A stretch of DNA of 35,581 bases, from contig JANQLH010000150.1 of assembly GCA_028280735.1 (NCBI GenBank), positions 1 to 35,581 of the forward strand, given 5' to 3'. The number at the start of each line of letters is the position of its first letter. Positions within the stretch are counted from its first letter, which is position 1. The notes beneath the pieces are model-generated. The model saw nothing but the letters and a program-made list of their open reading frames with translations, made no database searches and was not told where the DNA came from. Source of the DNA: SAR324 cluster bacterium (GTDB taxonomy: Bacteria > SAR324 > XYD2-FULL-50-16). The position numbers and the translations under genes are program-made. This document shows, one piece after another, positions 24,892 through 33,041 of this stretch.

Positions 24892-27240
24892 ATGAACTCG
24901 GAAGTTGGTCCATTTATAAAAAACCATAAAACCTCTCTTAAAAGACTTGTGATTGAAAAACAAAAATTGCGATTATTGGGATTAGGCCTTGATTCGGTTC
25001 TTTGGAAACGACTAAATCAGCACTTAGTGAGGATGTTTCGTAATGACGAAATTGAGCTTGAATTTCAATTAATTAAGTATAAATGGTCCAAATTTAAAGA
25101 TAAAAGTCTCAAAAATCTGGAAGAATTTAATCCCGATTTCATATTTACCTCATCGGAGTTATTTAAAGGAATCGAGGAGATGGAATCATTTTTTCAATTA
25201 TATCAGCCCAAAGACATAATTGACTATCCGGGGCTAATTCTGGTTGAACACAAACCGGAGCGTTTTACCAGGGAATATTTCAAAGCTCATCCCTATTCGG
25301 AAATTCAATTCAGGCAGTTTCCCCGCTTAAGAATAACCGATCCGGATTTGATATTTTTTGATTCCCTGGAAATTACCCCCAGCGAAATCAATCCTTTGCC
25401 GGAAATCCATTTCAAGGAAGATAAAGAAATATTCCTTGATAGGGAGAAGCTAATAGGGTTTTCTCCCTGGAAGGATATCGCTACCTTGTATTGGAAGGAT
25501 AAGCATTATACACCATACCAGTTTTGTCAGTTGTTTGATCGGACATATGAAAGTGACAGTAGCACCAAACATTCAAAAGGGATTCTGTTCGATTGCGGTC
25601 GAATGTATATCTCTCCCGGTTTTTTTCTAAGGGATATAGCAAAACTTGAAACGTCAAATCTGCCAATTGTTCATTTGATAAGCTACCAACAGGTAAAAAA
25701 GCATTACCTGGATCTTGAGTCCCTTTGTTTTAAATTGCTTGAAACTGCTAAGCATCGATGCAGTTTGAAGTTTAATGAAAATTACTTGCAAGATGAAGCC
25801 GCAATAAAATCACACGTGCCTGTTACGATCAGCTCGGATAGTACCTTGGCATGCTCTGTTTTTAACCAGCTAATGCAGGAAGATGGTTACGCAAGGACAG
25901 TCACGGCAGATCAGGCTGATGATTTAGCCAATCGATTTCTGGTCAGCTTGAACTCGGAACCTGTAGAAAACACGCCGTTCACTTATTCAATCATTTTGGA
26001 AAAAATGCCCCGGGATGCAGTTAATTCTGATATAGCTTCTGATAATGAGTGCCTGTCACAATTGGAAATGGAGGATATTGCAGATCCTGTTATGCTGCAT
26101 AAAAGGTCAAACCAGGTCACCAAACGTCTAAAAAAACTGAATGATCAAATGAAGGTACTGGCCGGCTCCAAGGTAGAGAGTGACAAAAACAGGTATATTG
26201 ACATGCTCTCCCACAATAAAATGGAACTCATTCACAACCTGTTGGAAATATCCGAGACCTGGGATGAATACAGCTGTGATGTTGCAGTGGCGAGACAGGA
26301 AAGTGTGTTGGTTTTGTATGACGATGAAAATCAGGCTGCGGCGATCGAGGAACAATTACAAAGAAACGAAAGGAAAACTCTGTTGAATGTATCTCAACGG
26401 TTTTCCAATTTTGAATCACTGGTCAACTTAAACATCGGTCCCTTAGAACCATTTTTACACGATGGTGTTGTTATTTGTTGCAGGACAACAAAGGCAATTC
26501 TTATCAGGAAATTTCAACAATTTGAAAAGGAGCTGTCACAAAGAAAGTATCCGCCTTTGGATAAGGCAATATTGAACCTGGAATCTGAAATCTCCAAATG
26601 TGAAGACAAAGCCCGGAGGCTAAAGATTTTAAACTACAGCTCATACCTCCGTGAGCTTTACCTGGAAAACAAAAAAGCTTTGTTTTCCGCCGTTAAAAAC
26701 TATTTTAAAGAGGTTGAAAAAACCCGCTATCTTATCAAAAACAAAGGCGCTATATACATCATAAGTGATGAGGAAGATAACTGCGAAAAGATAGCAGCGG
26801 CAGTCAAAATGACTTATGGTGAGTCTGGTGCTGTTGTAGTCAAACAAGTGTTTACGGAGTTGAATCTTTTTTTTGGTGATTTAGGGGATCGGGGAGGCTC
26901 TGATGAGGAATCTTACCAAAGTGATTTAATTGATATGAATGTCAACGAGTTATCACGATTTTACAGAGATGTTGCTCAATCCATTGGTTTAAATGATGTG
27001 GAAATCTTTTTTCTTGCCGGAGAGCCTCAATTAAATCAATTGTTAATCGAGTTTCTAAGGCAAAAAGGTTCAAAATATATCAACACTCCTATCGTTCTGC
27101 TTGCTTCGGGTATATTCAACTATCAGTTAATGAACGGACTTTCACGGGAGGGCGTGAAAGTCCTTTATCAGGATCAATTACTTCGAGATAACCCGGAAGC
27201 TTTGGCCAAAACGTTTAAGACAATGCTGACTATGTGTTGA
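24892..27240 (+). CDS. Unrecognised 782-residue cytoplasmic protein with two C-terminal receiver-like folds
   Basis: I do not recognise this family. It has no signal peptide or membrane segment. The N-terminal ~380 residues are mixed alpha/beta (LRLLGLGLDSVLWKRL, NPDFIFTSSELF, GILFDCGRMYISPGFFLRD). Residues ~415-460 look like a helical coiled coil. VLVLYDDENQAAAIEEQL at about 471 starts like a response-regulator receiver (hydrophobic strand, acidic pair) and leads to DGVVICCRTTKA. A second coiled stretch follows (about 545-610). AIYIISDEEDN at about 620 then begins a second such fold, ending TPIVLLASGIFN and EGVKVLYQDQLL, like the receiver strands around Thr and Lys. The phospho-Asp strand is not conserved, so these are probably pseudo-receivers. 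The start is the ATG at 24892; a TTG three codons upstream is possible, and no ribosome site is visible. It is convergent with the flavin oxidoreductase, 7 bp away. Confidence 0.7.
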   Translation: MNSEVGPFIKNHKTSLKRLVIEKQKLRLLGLGLDSVLWKRLNQHLVRMFRNDEIELEFQLIKYKWSKFKDKSLKNLEEFNPDFIFTSSELFKGIEEMESFFQLYQPKDIIDYPGLILVEHKPERFTREYFKAHPYSEIQFRQFPRLRITDPDLIFFDSLEITPSEINPLPEIHFKEDKEIFLDREKLIGFSPWKDIATLYWKDKHYTPYQFCQLFDRTYESDSSTKHSKGILFDCGRMYISPGFFLRDIAKLETSNLPIVHLISYQQVKKHYLDLESLCFKLLETAKHRCSLKFNENYLQDEAAIKSHVPVTISSDSTLACSVFNQLMQEDGYARTVTADQADDLANRFLVSLNSEPVENTPFTYSIILEKMPRDAVNSDIASDNECLSQLEMEDIADPVMLHKRSNQVTKRLKKLNDQMKVLAGSKVESDKNRYIDMLSHNKMELIHNLLEISETWDEYSCDVAVARQESVLVLYDDENQAAAIEEQLQRNERKTLLNVSQRFSNFESLVNLNIGPLEPFLHDGVVICCRTTKAILIRKFQQFEKELSQRKYPPLDKAILNLESEISKCEDKARRLKILNYSSYLRELYLENKKALFSAVKNYFKEVEKTRYLIKNKGAIYIISDEEDNCEKIAAAVKMTYGESGAVVVKQVFTELNLFFGDLGDRGGSDEESYQSDLIDMNVNELSRFYRDVAQSIGLNDVEIFFLAGEPQLNQLLIEFLRQKGSKYINTPIVLLASGIFNYQLMNGLSREGVKVLYQDQLLRDNPEALAKTFKTMLTMC

Positions 27241-27247
27241 ATCTGAC

Positions 27248-28351
27248 TTAATCAAGCTTACCCAAGGCACTTTGGGTAAATGCGTCGATTTGTTCAAAAT
27301 GACCGTTCTTAATTTTCTCGATCCAGTTTGCATCGCCCAGTAGGGCGCGACCGACAGCCACCAAATCAAACTCCTTGTTTTCCAATCTTTCAATTATTTT
27401 CTGAAGTCCCGTTGGATTGGCAGTTTTACCGCCAAAAGAAGAGGTAAAAGTGCTATCTAAACCAACACTCCCAACTGTTATTGCGGGTTTTCCGGTTATT
27501 TTTTTAGTCCATCCTGCCAGGTTCAGGGGTGAGTTTTCGAACTCGGGCTCCCAAAACCGACGGGTACTTGCATGAAAAATATCCACGCCTGCTTCAGATA
27601 ACGGCAGTAAAAAAGATTCCAGTTCAGCTGGGGTATTAGCAAGTTTTGCATCGAAATCCTGCTGCTTCCATTGAGAAAAACGAAATATGATTGGAAAATC
27701 GGGTCCGACAGCAATTCTGACTGAACTTATGATCTCCAATGCCAGGTTGAGCCTGTTTTTCAGTGAACCGCCATATTTATCGGTTCTTTGATTGGATTTT
27801 TCCCAAAAAAACTGATCGATCAGATATTCATGCGCTCCATGGATTTCAACACCATCAAAACCCAGTCTTTTTGCTGCTCTGGCTGCATCAGCAAAGGCTG
27901 AAATCACGTCATCGATATCACTTTGCTTCATACCGATCGTCTTTAAGGCTCCATCTTTTTTGACTTCCATGGGGCCGTATCCGGGAATTTCCGGATCGGG
28001 TTCAGTTCCTTTTTTGCGCACATATCCTACATGCCAGATTTGTGGGACAATTTTTCCACCGTACTTATGTACCCGAGCAACAACGTTTGACCAGCCCTCC
28101 AAGGCGTCTTCTCCATAAAACCTGGGTACTCTCGGGTAACCATTAGATCCTATGTGGTTAACGGTGGTTCCTTCCGTTATAATCAGTCCCACTCCTCCTT
28201 TTGATCTTTTCCCATAATATTCTGCCACATCTTCTCCCGGTACTCCATTAGGGGAGAAACTGCGTGTCATTGGTGCCATCACAAATCGGTTGGCAAGTTT
28301 TAGTGTACCCAGGTTAACCGGTTCAAAAAGTATACTGCTATCTGATTCCAT
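27248..28351 (-). CDS. NADH:flavin oxidoreductase, Old Yellow Enzyme family
   Basis: FMN-containing TIM-barrel ene-reductase-type enzyme. About 367 residues from the ATG at 28349-28351. A longer frame to 28420 starts at TTG and lacks family similarity. Motifs: LFEPVNLGTLKLANRFVMAPMTRSF at the start, GLIITEGTTV, PQIWHVGYV, FADAARAAKRLGFDGVEIHGAHEYLIDQFFW (given in part) with the His-x-x-His-like active-site pair region, NQRTDKYGGS, and the C-terminal VAVGRALLGDANWIEKI that grips the FMN phosphate. The native substrate is not predictable; such enzymes reduce activated alkenes, quinones or nitro compounds. That would fit a neighbourhood with a hydroquinone reductase and pirin, but the genes are not contiguous. 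Confidence 0.93.
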   Translation of the reverse strand: MESDSSILFEPVNLGTLKLANRFVMAPMTRSFSPNGVPGEDVAEYYGKRSKGGVGLIITEGTTVNHIGSNGYPRVPRFYGEDALEGWSNVVARVHKYGGKIVPQIWHVGYVRKKGTEPDPEIPGYGPMEVKKDGALKTIGMKQSDIDDVISAFADAARAAKRLGFDGVEIHGAHEYLIDQFFWEKSNQRTDKYGGSLKNRLNLALEIISSVRIAVGPDFPIIFRFSQWKQQDFDAKLANTPAELESFLLPLSEAGVDIFHASTRRFWEPEFENSPLNLAGWTKKITGKPAITVGSVGLDSTFTSSFGGKTANPTGLQKIIERLENKEFDLVAVGRALLGDANWIEKIKNGHFEQIDAFTQSALGKLD

Positions 28352-28651
28352 AGTGTTTTTATAGTTGAGTGTGAATTTACAATAATTAGAGATGTTTATG
28401 TTATCTTGTATACATTGCAATAAGTATGTCCAGTATTCTGTTCGATGCTGGAATCAGCCCAAGAGAAACTCATCAGGCAAAAGAGAAGACTCTCCAATTT
28501 CAATACAATGAACGCAGGTGGAATCTATTGCTTCCAATTCGATAATTTTCCATCTTTTTTAAACATTCGTGAACAGCGTTTTCTAACCCGAAACGAGAAG
28601 CGACAAAGGGTGCCGACTTGGTTGCAGTTAACGGGATTATAGGTAGACATC

Positions 28652-29638
28652 TCAGAATGACCAACGCAACTGGTTTGACCGGCTGGTTTCCAACTCTTTC
28701 AGGCGTTGTATCCTGGCTTTGGTGTCAGGATGCGTTCTCAGAATTTCAGGTACGTTTTTTAAATATGGCGGGTATAGCTTTTTCCAAAATGTTGTCTGCA
28801 TACTGATTTTTTTTAACGCTCTTGACAATCCCCTGGAATCTCCAACCAGTATGGCTGCATCCATATCTGCCCTGAACTCCCTGTTTCTGGATACTGCAAT
28901 CTGGAACAAAAAGCTGATGGTTGGAGCGGCAATTAGTAATAAAATTGTGAGCCAGGGAACAACAACCTGGTTTAAAAACAGCAACGGTAGACTTACGATT
29001 AATAAGACTTGACCGAAAAATGCCATATACCCGGTCAGTTTTCTTATTTGCTCGCTAAACAACATGATTTGAATATCATTGTTTTTCAAATGAGCTATTT
29101 CATGGGCCAACACTCCAAATATTTCCTCTTTTGTGAGGTTGCTGATCAATCCCTTTGACATTACAATGGCTGCCCGTTCCTTGTCTTCAACGGTGTATGC
29201 GTTGATTTCCGGTGTATTGTCGAAAAAAAGCGCAGGCATTTTTTCGATATTGGCTTTCCTGGCCAAAGTTTCCACCATTCCGTGCAAGACCGGGGATTCA
29301 CCGGGTTGAATCAATTGTGCGTTTTTCCTTCTTAAAATCCAGGAAATGGAAAAATTGGAGGTGAAGAAAAACCCAAATCCCGCGGTTGCCAGGGCGATCA
29401 AAACCCCCGTAAACCCTGCAATGGTGAAACCCAAGAAAGACATTATTCCCAACATACCGAATATCATAAGCAAAAATTGAAGATAGTTTTTGATCTTCAT
29501 GAACAACAATCCCAGGGAGGGCCCTGTTTTTTCTGAATCTGCCTTTGCCGGAGACCTTAATCCGCTGACTGGAATTCGCACAAAACCGTCTTTTGAGGGA
29601 ATTAAGATTTCATCTTCATTATGTGATCTAGTTTCCAT
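28652..29638 (-). CDS. M48-family membrane zinc metalloprotease (HtpX-like)
   Basis: About 328 residues from the ATG at 29636-29638. Two membrane segments at about 50-95 precede the catalytic domain. The zinc motif AHEIAHLKNND supplies the two His and the catalytic Glu (near residue 180). A further hydrophobic pair follows, and NREFRADMDAA carries the third ligand Glu, the arrangement of HtpX/Ste24-type proteases. MPALFFDNTPEINAYTV and AAIVMSKGLISNLTKEEIFGVL are family-typical. It has an extra ~45-residue polar N-terminus compared with HtpX. The likely role is quality control of membrane proteins. A TTG three codons upstream is an alternative start, and no clear ribosome site is visible. Confidence 0.9.
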   Translation of the reverse strand: METRSHNEDEILIPSKDGFVRIPVSGLRSPAKADSEKTGPSLGLLFMKIKNYLQFLLMIFGMLGIMSFLGFTIAGFTGVLIALATAGFGFFFTSNFSISWILRRKNAQLIQPGESPVLHGMVETLARKANIEKMPALFFDNTPEINAYTVEDKERAAIVMSKGLISNLTKEEIFGVLAHEIAHLKNNDIQIMLFSEQIRKLTGYMAFFGQVLLIVSLPLLFLNQVVVPWLTILLLIAAPTISFLFQIAVSRNREFRADMDAAILVGDSRGLSRALKKISMQTTFWKKLYPPYLKNVPEILRTHPDTKARIQRLKELETSRSNQLRWSF

Positions 29639-29813
29639 AATCTTCAAACCGATTGATAGATAATAGTTCGTTAGTTAAGTACAATTAGATTATCAACTGC
29701 ATCTGGCGTGCCATGGACTTAATATCAATTATTATAGACAGTTACAGTCAGAGGAGAGGTATTGGGCCATTTTGACCGCGTTAACCATAGTTCTAATTGA
29801 TCGTTATTTAGCT
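29639..29813. other. Intergenic region upstream of the M48 protease
   Basis: About 175 bp between the protease start and the left edge of MITE-like copy 2. It must contain the minus-strand protease promoter, which I could not place. Nothing else was recognised. Confidence 0.4.
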
Positions 29814-30046
29814 AGTGTCTGAACGAAAACCAGTTTAACCCATACCAATAAAGGCTTAAAAAGCAGCTTGGTACTTCGAAGTTCAGTGCTTTCAGCCTTC
29901 AGCGATCAGCTCTCAGCCAGTTTTTACCTGTCTTTGTAATGCCTTAAGTTGAAAGCTGGCGGCTGCCAGCACATTAATCTTTAAGTTGGATTTCGGTATC
30001 TGGTGCAAAGCTGGATAAGGATTTAGCGATTTTCTATTCAGACATC
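29814..30046 (+). repeat. MITE-like element, copy 2 (233 bp)
   Basis: Left end AGTGTCTGAACGAAAACC; the reverse complement of the right end is GATGTCTGAATAGAAAA, giving imperfect terminal inverted repeats. Its sequence runs parallel to copy 1 (24497-24715) from end to end in the same orientation. Four tandem 7-bp units TTTCAGC CTTCAGC GATCAGC TCTCAGC occupy 29890-29917. The right arm carries GTTGAAAGCTGGCGGCTGCCAGC, which partly pairs back with them. No open reading frame of note. It lies between the M48 protease and pirin genes and is followed at once by a right-half third copy. Confidence 0.75.
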
Positions 30047-30074
30047 AACTATTAACTCGGTGTTAAGTATTTTT

Positions 30075-30181
30075 AGCTGAATGCTGATTGCTGATAGCTG
30101 AAAGCCTGTCAAACCTCAAGATCAATCTGTATGATAGCATCAAAGCGGAATAAGGATTGAAGGGGGTTTCGTTCAGGCATT
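30075..30181 (+). repeat. MITE-like element, truncated right-half copy 3
   Basis: Begins with four exact tandem heptamers GCTGAAT GCTGATT GCTGATA GCTGAAA (30076-30103) and then follows the right half of copies 1 and 2 (compare TCAAG, TAGCA, GGATAAGGATT-like blocks). It ends GTTTCGTTCAGGCATT, whose reverse complement AATGCCTGAACGAAAC is the same terminal repeat as at the ends of the other copies. The right end overlaps the pirin gene: the TGA stop at 30173-30175 lies within the terminal repeat. Confidence 0.62.
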
Positions 30182-31045
30182 AGCTAAGTTTCCTGACTGA
30201 TAATCTTCAATTGCTTGTTGGATTTCAGCTTCCGTATTCATTACAAATGGCCCGTACTTGGCTATAGGTTCCCCAATGGGTTTTCCGGATAGCAGAATGA
30301 ATCCTGTGTCTTCTTTTCCGGCTTTGAGAGACAGGTTTGTTCCCTTCGACAGCACAGCCAGTTGCCCCTGCTTGACAGTCTCTAATCTGGAATCATCAGG
30401 ATCTCCAATATGGATCAAACCTCGATAGACGTAGACCAAGGAGTTATGAGTTTGTTCAATCGGATGCGAAACGCTATCTTCCGTTACCAATCGCATGTCG
30501 ACAAATAATGGATCTGTATCAATGCCTTTCACTGCCCCTTCTATTCCCATTGATTTACCGGCAATAACACGAATAAGTGAGCCACTTTCCAGGTGTATTT
30601 CTGAGACATGTTCCGGTTCAATGTTTTGATAAGATGCCTCTTTCATTTTTTGATAACTCGGCAAGTTAACCCAAAGTTGGAATCCCCACATCAATCCGTC
30701 TTCCTGGACGGGCATCTCGGAATGTATGATTCCCCTGCCGGCAGTCATCCACTGTGCTCCTCCGGATTTGATGATGCCTACATTACCTTTATGATCCTTG
30801 TGCTCCACTTTACCCGCAAGCATGTAGGTTACTGTTTCAAAACCGCGATGAGGGTGATTCGGAAAACCCGCAATATAGTCATTTGGATTGTCCGATTTAA
30901 ATTCATCCAGCATCAGAAAAGGGTCCACGGTAGGCAGTTGATGACTTCCCAGGCTTCGATATAGGCTGACGCCTGCACCATCTGATGTTTTTTGTGCCGT
31001 AATTATTTTTTCCACCACAAGGTTTTTTTGGATGGTTTTGCTCAT
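30173..31045 (-). CDS. Pirin-family bicupin protein
   Basis: 290 residues, the normal pirin length. The N-terminal cupin contains the metal site: His64 and His66 in NHPHRGFETVTYML, and His108 and Glu110 in AGRGIIHSEMP. GGAQWMTAG and MWGFQLWVNLP are diagnostic. The second cupin (YVYRGLIHIG, GKPIGEPIAKYGPFVMNT) is also complete. Some bacterial pirins have quercetinase activity and others are stress-linked regulators; the role here is unknown. The last codons (GCT AAT GCC TGA) run into a repeat-element terminus, which provides the stop. It lies 9 bp downstream of the hydroquinone reductase gene, so the two form an operon. The start ATG is at 31043-31045 with GGAG upstream. Confidence 0.94.
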   Translation of the reverse strand: MSKTIQKNLVVEKIITAQKTSDGAGVSLYRSLGSHQLPTVDPFLMLDEFKSDNPNDYIAGFPNHPHRGFETVTYMLAGKVEHKDHKGNVGIIKSGGAQWMTAGRGIIHSEMPVQEDGLMWGFQLWVNLPSYQKMKEASYQNIEPEHVSEIHLESGSLIRVIAGKSMGIEGAVKGIDTDPLFVDMRLVTEDSVSHPIEQTHNSLVYVYRGLIHIGDPDDSRLETVKQGQLAVLSKGTNLSLKAGKEDTGFILLSGKPIGEPIAKYGPFVMNTEAEIQQAIEDYQSGNLANA

Positions 31046-31054
31046 GACAATCTC

Positions 31055-32038
31055 CTATAAGACAGGATTTTTGCTGAATCGATTGCGATCATGTGGTCCT
31101 TCCAACTCTATCAAAGGACCTTTTGGTACAATTCGCTTTGGATTGATCGATTCGTGGCTATAGTAATAATGACGCTTGATATGTTCGATATCGACAGTCT
31201 CACTGATTCCCGGAACCTGATACAATTCTTTTAGATAGTTAAACAGGTTATGGTAATCCGCAATGCGTTTTTTATTGGTTTTAAAATGGGAGAAATAAAC
31301 AGGATCGAATCGAACAAGGGTAGTAAACAATCTCCAATCTGCTTCGGTAATTGAATCGCCAACCAAAAATCTTTGGTTTTCCAGCTTTAATTCGAGGGTA
31401 TCCAAAGCAGCGAACAAGTTGTCGTAAGCTTTTTCATATGCTGTTTGTGTGGTTGCAAAACCGCATTTATACACCCCGTTGTTAATATTGTGGTAAACAA
31501 GATCGTTTACTTCATCAATTTCTCTTTGCCTGTCTTCAGGGTAGAAGTCGTAATGCATGGGTGTGAATGCATCAAAGGCTTTATTGAAAAATCTTATGAT
31601 GTGGGAGGATTCGTTGTTCACTATGACGCGATTTATTTTGTCCCATAAAACCGGAACCGTCACTCGCCCTGTATAATCTGGTTTCGAGGTTGTGTAAACC
31701 TGGTGAAGATAGTGACTGTTCAGGTTGAGTTCACTTAATGATGTATCATCGGACTTAAACTCCCAGCCGAATTCCATCATGTCTGCTTTCACGGTAGTCA
31801 CTGAAATGACGTTTTCCAGTTTTTTTAATTTGCGGAATATGAGAGTCCTGTGTGCCCATGGACAAGCTAATGACACAAACAAGTGATAACGTCCGGACTC
31901 TGCTTGAAACTCTTCTGTCGAAGAGGGGTTTGGTACTATCTTGTTGTGAAACTTTGAATCTTCCCTGACGAATTCACCTTTGCTGGCTTTGGTGTCATAC
32001 CATTGATCTTGCCAGTTACCATTGACTAACAATCCCAT
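31055..32038 (-). CDS. Glutathionyl-hydroquinone reductase (YqjG/ECM4 family, Xi-class GST)
   Basis: 327 residues. Reduces glutathionyl-hydroquinones to free hydroquinones using glutathione. The catalytic Cys59 is in SLACPWAHRTLIFR, the defining CPWA motif. Also present are GRVTVPVLWDKINRVIVNNESS (given for position, ~128-149), YHNINNGVYKCGFATTQ, and RFLVGDSITEADWRLFTTLVRFD of the GST C-terminal domain. A good AAGGAG lies seven bases before the ATG. It is the first gene of the reductase-pirin operon, divergent from a LysR regulator with a palindromic site between them. Glutathione use by this organism is implied. Confidence 0.95.
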   Translation of the reverse strand: MGLLVNGNWQDQWYDTKASKGEFVREDSKFHNKIVPNPSSTEEFQAESGRYHLFVSLACPWAHRTLIFRKLKKLENVISVTTVKADMMEFGWEFKSDDTSLSELNLNSHYLHQVYTTSKPDYTGRVTVPVLWDKINRVIVNNESSHIIRFFNKAFDAFTPMHYDFYPEDRQREIDEVNDLVYHNINNGVYKCGFATTQTAYEKAYDNLFAALDTLELKLENQRFLVGDSITEADWRLFTTLVRFDPVYFSHFKTNKKRIADYHNLFNYLKELYQVPGISETVDIEHIKRHYYYSHESINPKRIVPKGPLIELEGPHDRNRFSKNPVL

Positions 32039-32061
32039 TTCAATTTCTCCTTAAATCCTTA

Positions 32062-32067
32062 ATATAC
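32062..32067 (-). promoter_or_regulatory. Probable -10 element for the reductase-pirin operon
   Basis: Read on the minus strand, TATATT (5 of 6 of TATAAT) is centred near 32065, about 25 bases before the reductase ATG. No good -35 lies at the normal distance. The T-N11-A palindrome at 32074-32086 sits there instead, as expected for an activator-dependent promoter. Confidence 0.4.
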
Positions 32068-32073
32068 AGTAAT

Positions 32074-32086
32074 TTACATTGTGTAA
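32074..32086. promoter_or_regulatory. Candidate LysR-type operator (T-N11-A palindrome)
   Basis: TTACATTGTGTAA is a perfect 5-bp inverted repeat (TTACA/TGTAA) with a 3-nt centre and fits the T-N11-A pattern of LysR-type regulators. It lies between the divergent LysR gene (start 32154) and the reductase gene (start 32038), next to a -10-like TATATT of the latter. It is the best candidate site for the LysR protein encoded alongside. Confidence 0.5.
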
Positions 32087-32153
32087 TATCTGTCGGAATG
32101 ATATGCTTCTAACGTCACTCAGCCTGTTTGGATACCTTCATTTTGGGAGTTAC

Positions 32154-33041
32154 ATGTTAACCCTCGAGCAGCTAGTCGTCTTAAGAGCAGTTGTTGAAAC
32201 CGGTAGTTTCAGATCTGCATCCGAAACTCTTCACAAGGCCCAATCCGCCGTTAGTTACGCTATTAAGAACCTGGAAGCGGATTTGAACATCCGGATTTTT
32301 GATCGTAGCAGTTACCGTCCTGTTTTGACTGAACAAGGGAAAGCGATCTTTAATAAATCCAAAATGGTGCTAAGCCAGGTAGAAGATCTTTCCCTGCTTG
32401 GCGAACACCTTTCCCAGGGCAGAGAATCCGAAGTTCGCCTCGCCGTCAACGGAATCTGCAAATTTGATAATGTTATCAAAGTGATTCAAAAATTCTCCAA
32501 GAAAAACCCGTCAGTTCGAGTATTGCTTTCCGTGGAAAACCTTGGTGGATCGATCGAACAACTTCTCTTGGGAAACGTTGATATTGCCTTGGCAGAAGTT
32601 ACTGATATGCCCGATCAAATGGAGGGTGTCCTCTGGGATAAAATAGAATTTTATACCGTTGCAGCACCAGATTATCCTCCTGCCAAAAGTAAAAACAAAC
32701 TCACAAAATCGGACATGATGCAATATGTTCAGATCGTTGTGGCAGATTCGAGCAGGCAATTCCAACCAAAAACAGCAGGAGTTTTGAAAGAGGCGACACA
32801 TTGGACAGTCAACGACTTTTCAATTAAAAGACAGCTGATAATGGCCGGTCTTGGCTGGGGTAACATGCCCAGGCATCTTGTTGAAGATGATCTAAAAGCC
32901 AAGCGGCTGGTCACCATCGCTTATTCCACTACCATTAACCTGCTTGTGGATTTTTATCTCCTAAAACGTAAGGATGCTTTGCTAGGTCCCATGTGCACAG
33001 AGCTTTGGAACCTGTTTGCTGCCACCAAGGCTGAGTTTTAA
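32154..33041 (+). CDS. LysR-family transcriptional regulator
   Basis: 295 residues from the ATG at 32154. GGGAG just upstream and the family N-terminus choose this start over one 25 codons earlier. The winged-helix domain (1-60) reads TLEQLVVLRAVVETGSFRSA, then HKAQSAVSYAIKNLEADL and FDRSSYRPVLTEQG, all typical of the family. The effector-binding domain follows (VRLAVNGICKFDNVIKVIQKF onward). It is transcribed away from the glutathionyl-hydroquinone reductase gene with a T-N11-A palindrome between them, so it probably controls the reductase-pirin operon, perhaps in response to quinones or electrophiles (inference). The stop codon overlaps that of convergent doxX: both use the same TTAA. Confidence 0.93.
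   Translation: MLTLEQLVVLRAVVETGSFRSASETLHKAQSAVSYAIKNLEADLNIRIFDRSSYRPVLTEQGKAIFNKSKMVLSQVEDLSLLGEHLSQGRESEVRLAVNGICKFDNVIKVIQKFSKKNPSVRVLLSVENLGGSIEQLLLGNVDIALAEVTDMPDQMEGVLWDKIEFYTVAAPDYPPAKSKNKLTKSDMMQYVQIVVADSSRQFQPKTAGVLKEATHWTVNDFSIKRQLIMAGLGWGNMPRHLVEDDLKAKRLVTIAYSTTINLLVDFYLLKRKDALLGPMCTELWNLFAATKAEF

Noticed and set aside
30076-30103. CRISPR or simple satellite in the heptamer tract
   Set aside because: The units are only 7 bp with no spacers, and they belong to a larger element with terminal inverted repeats.
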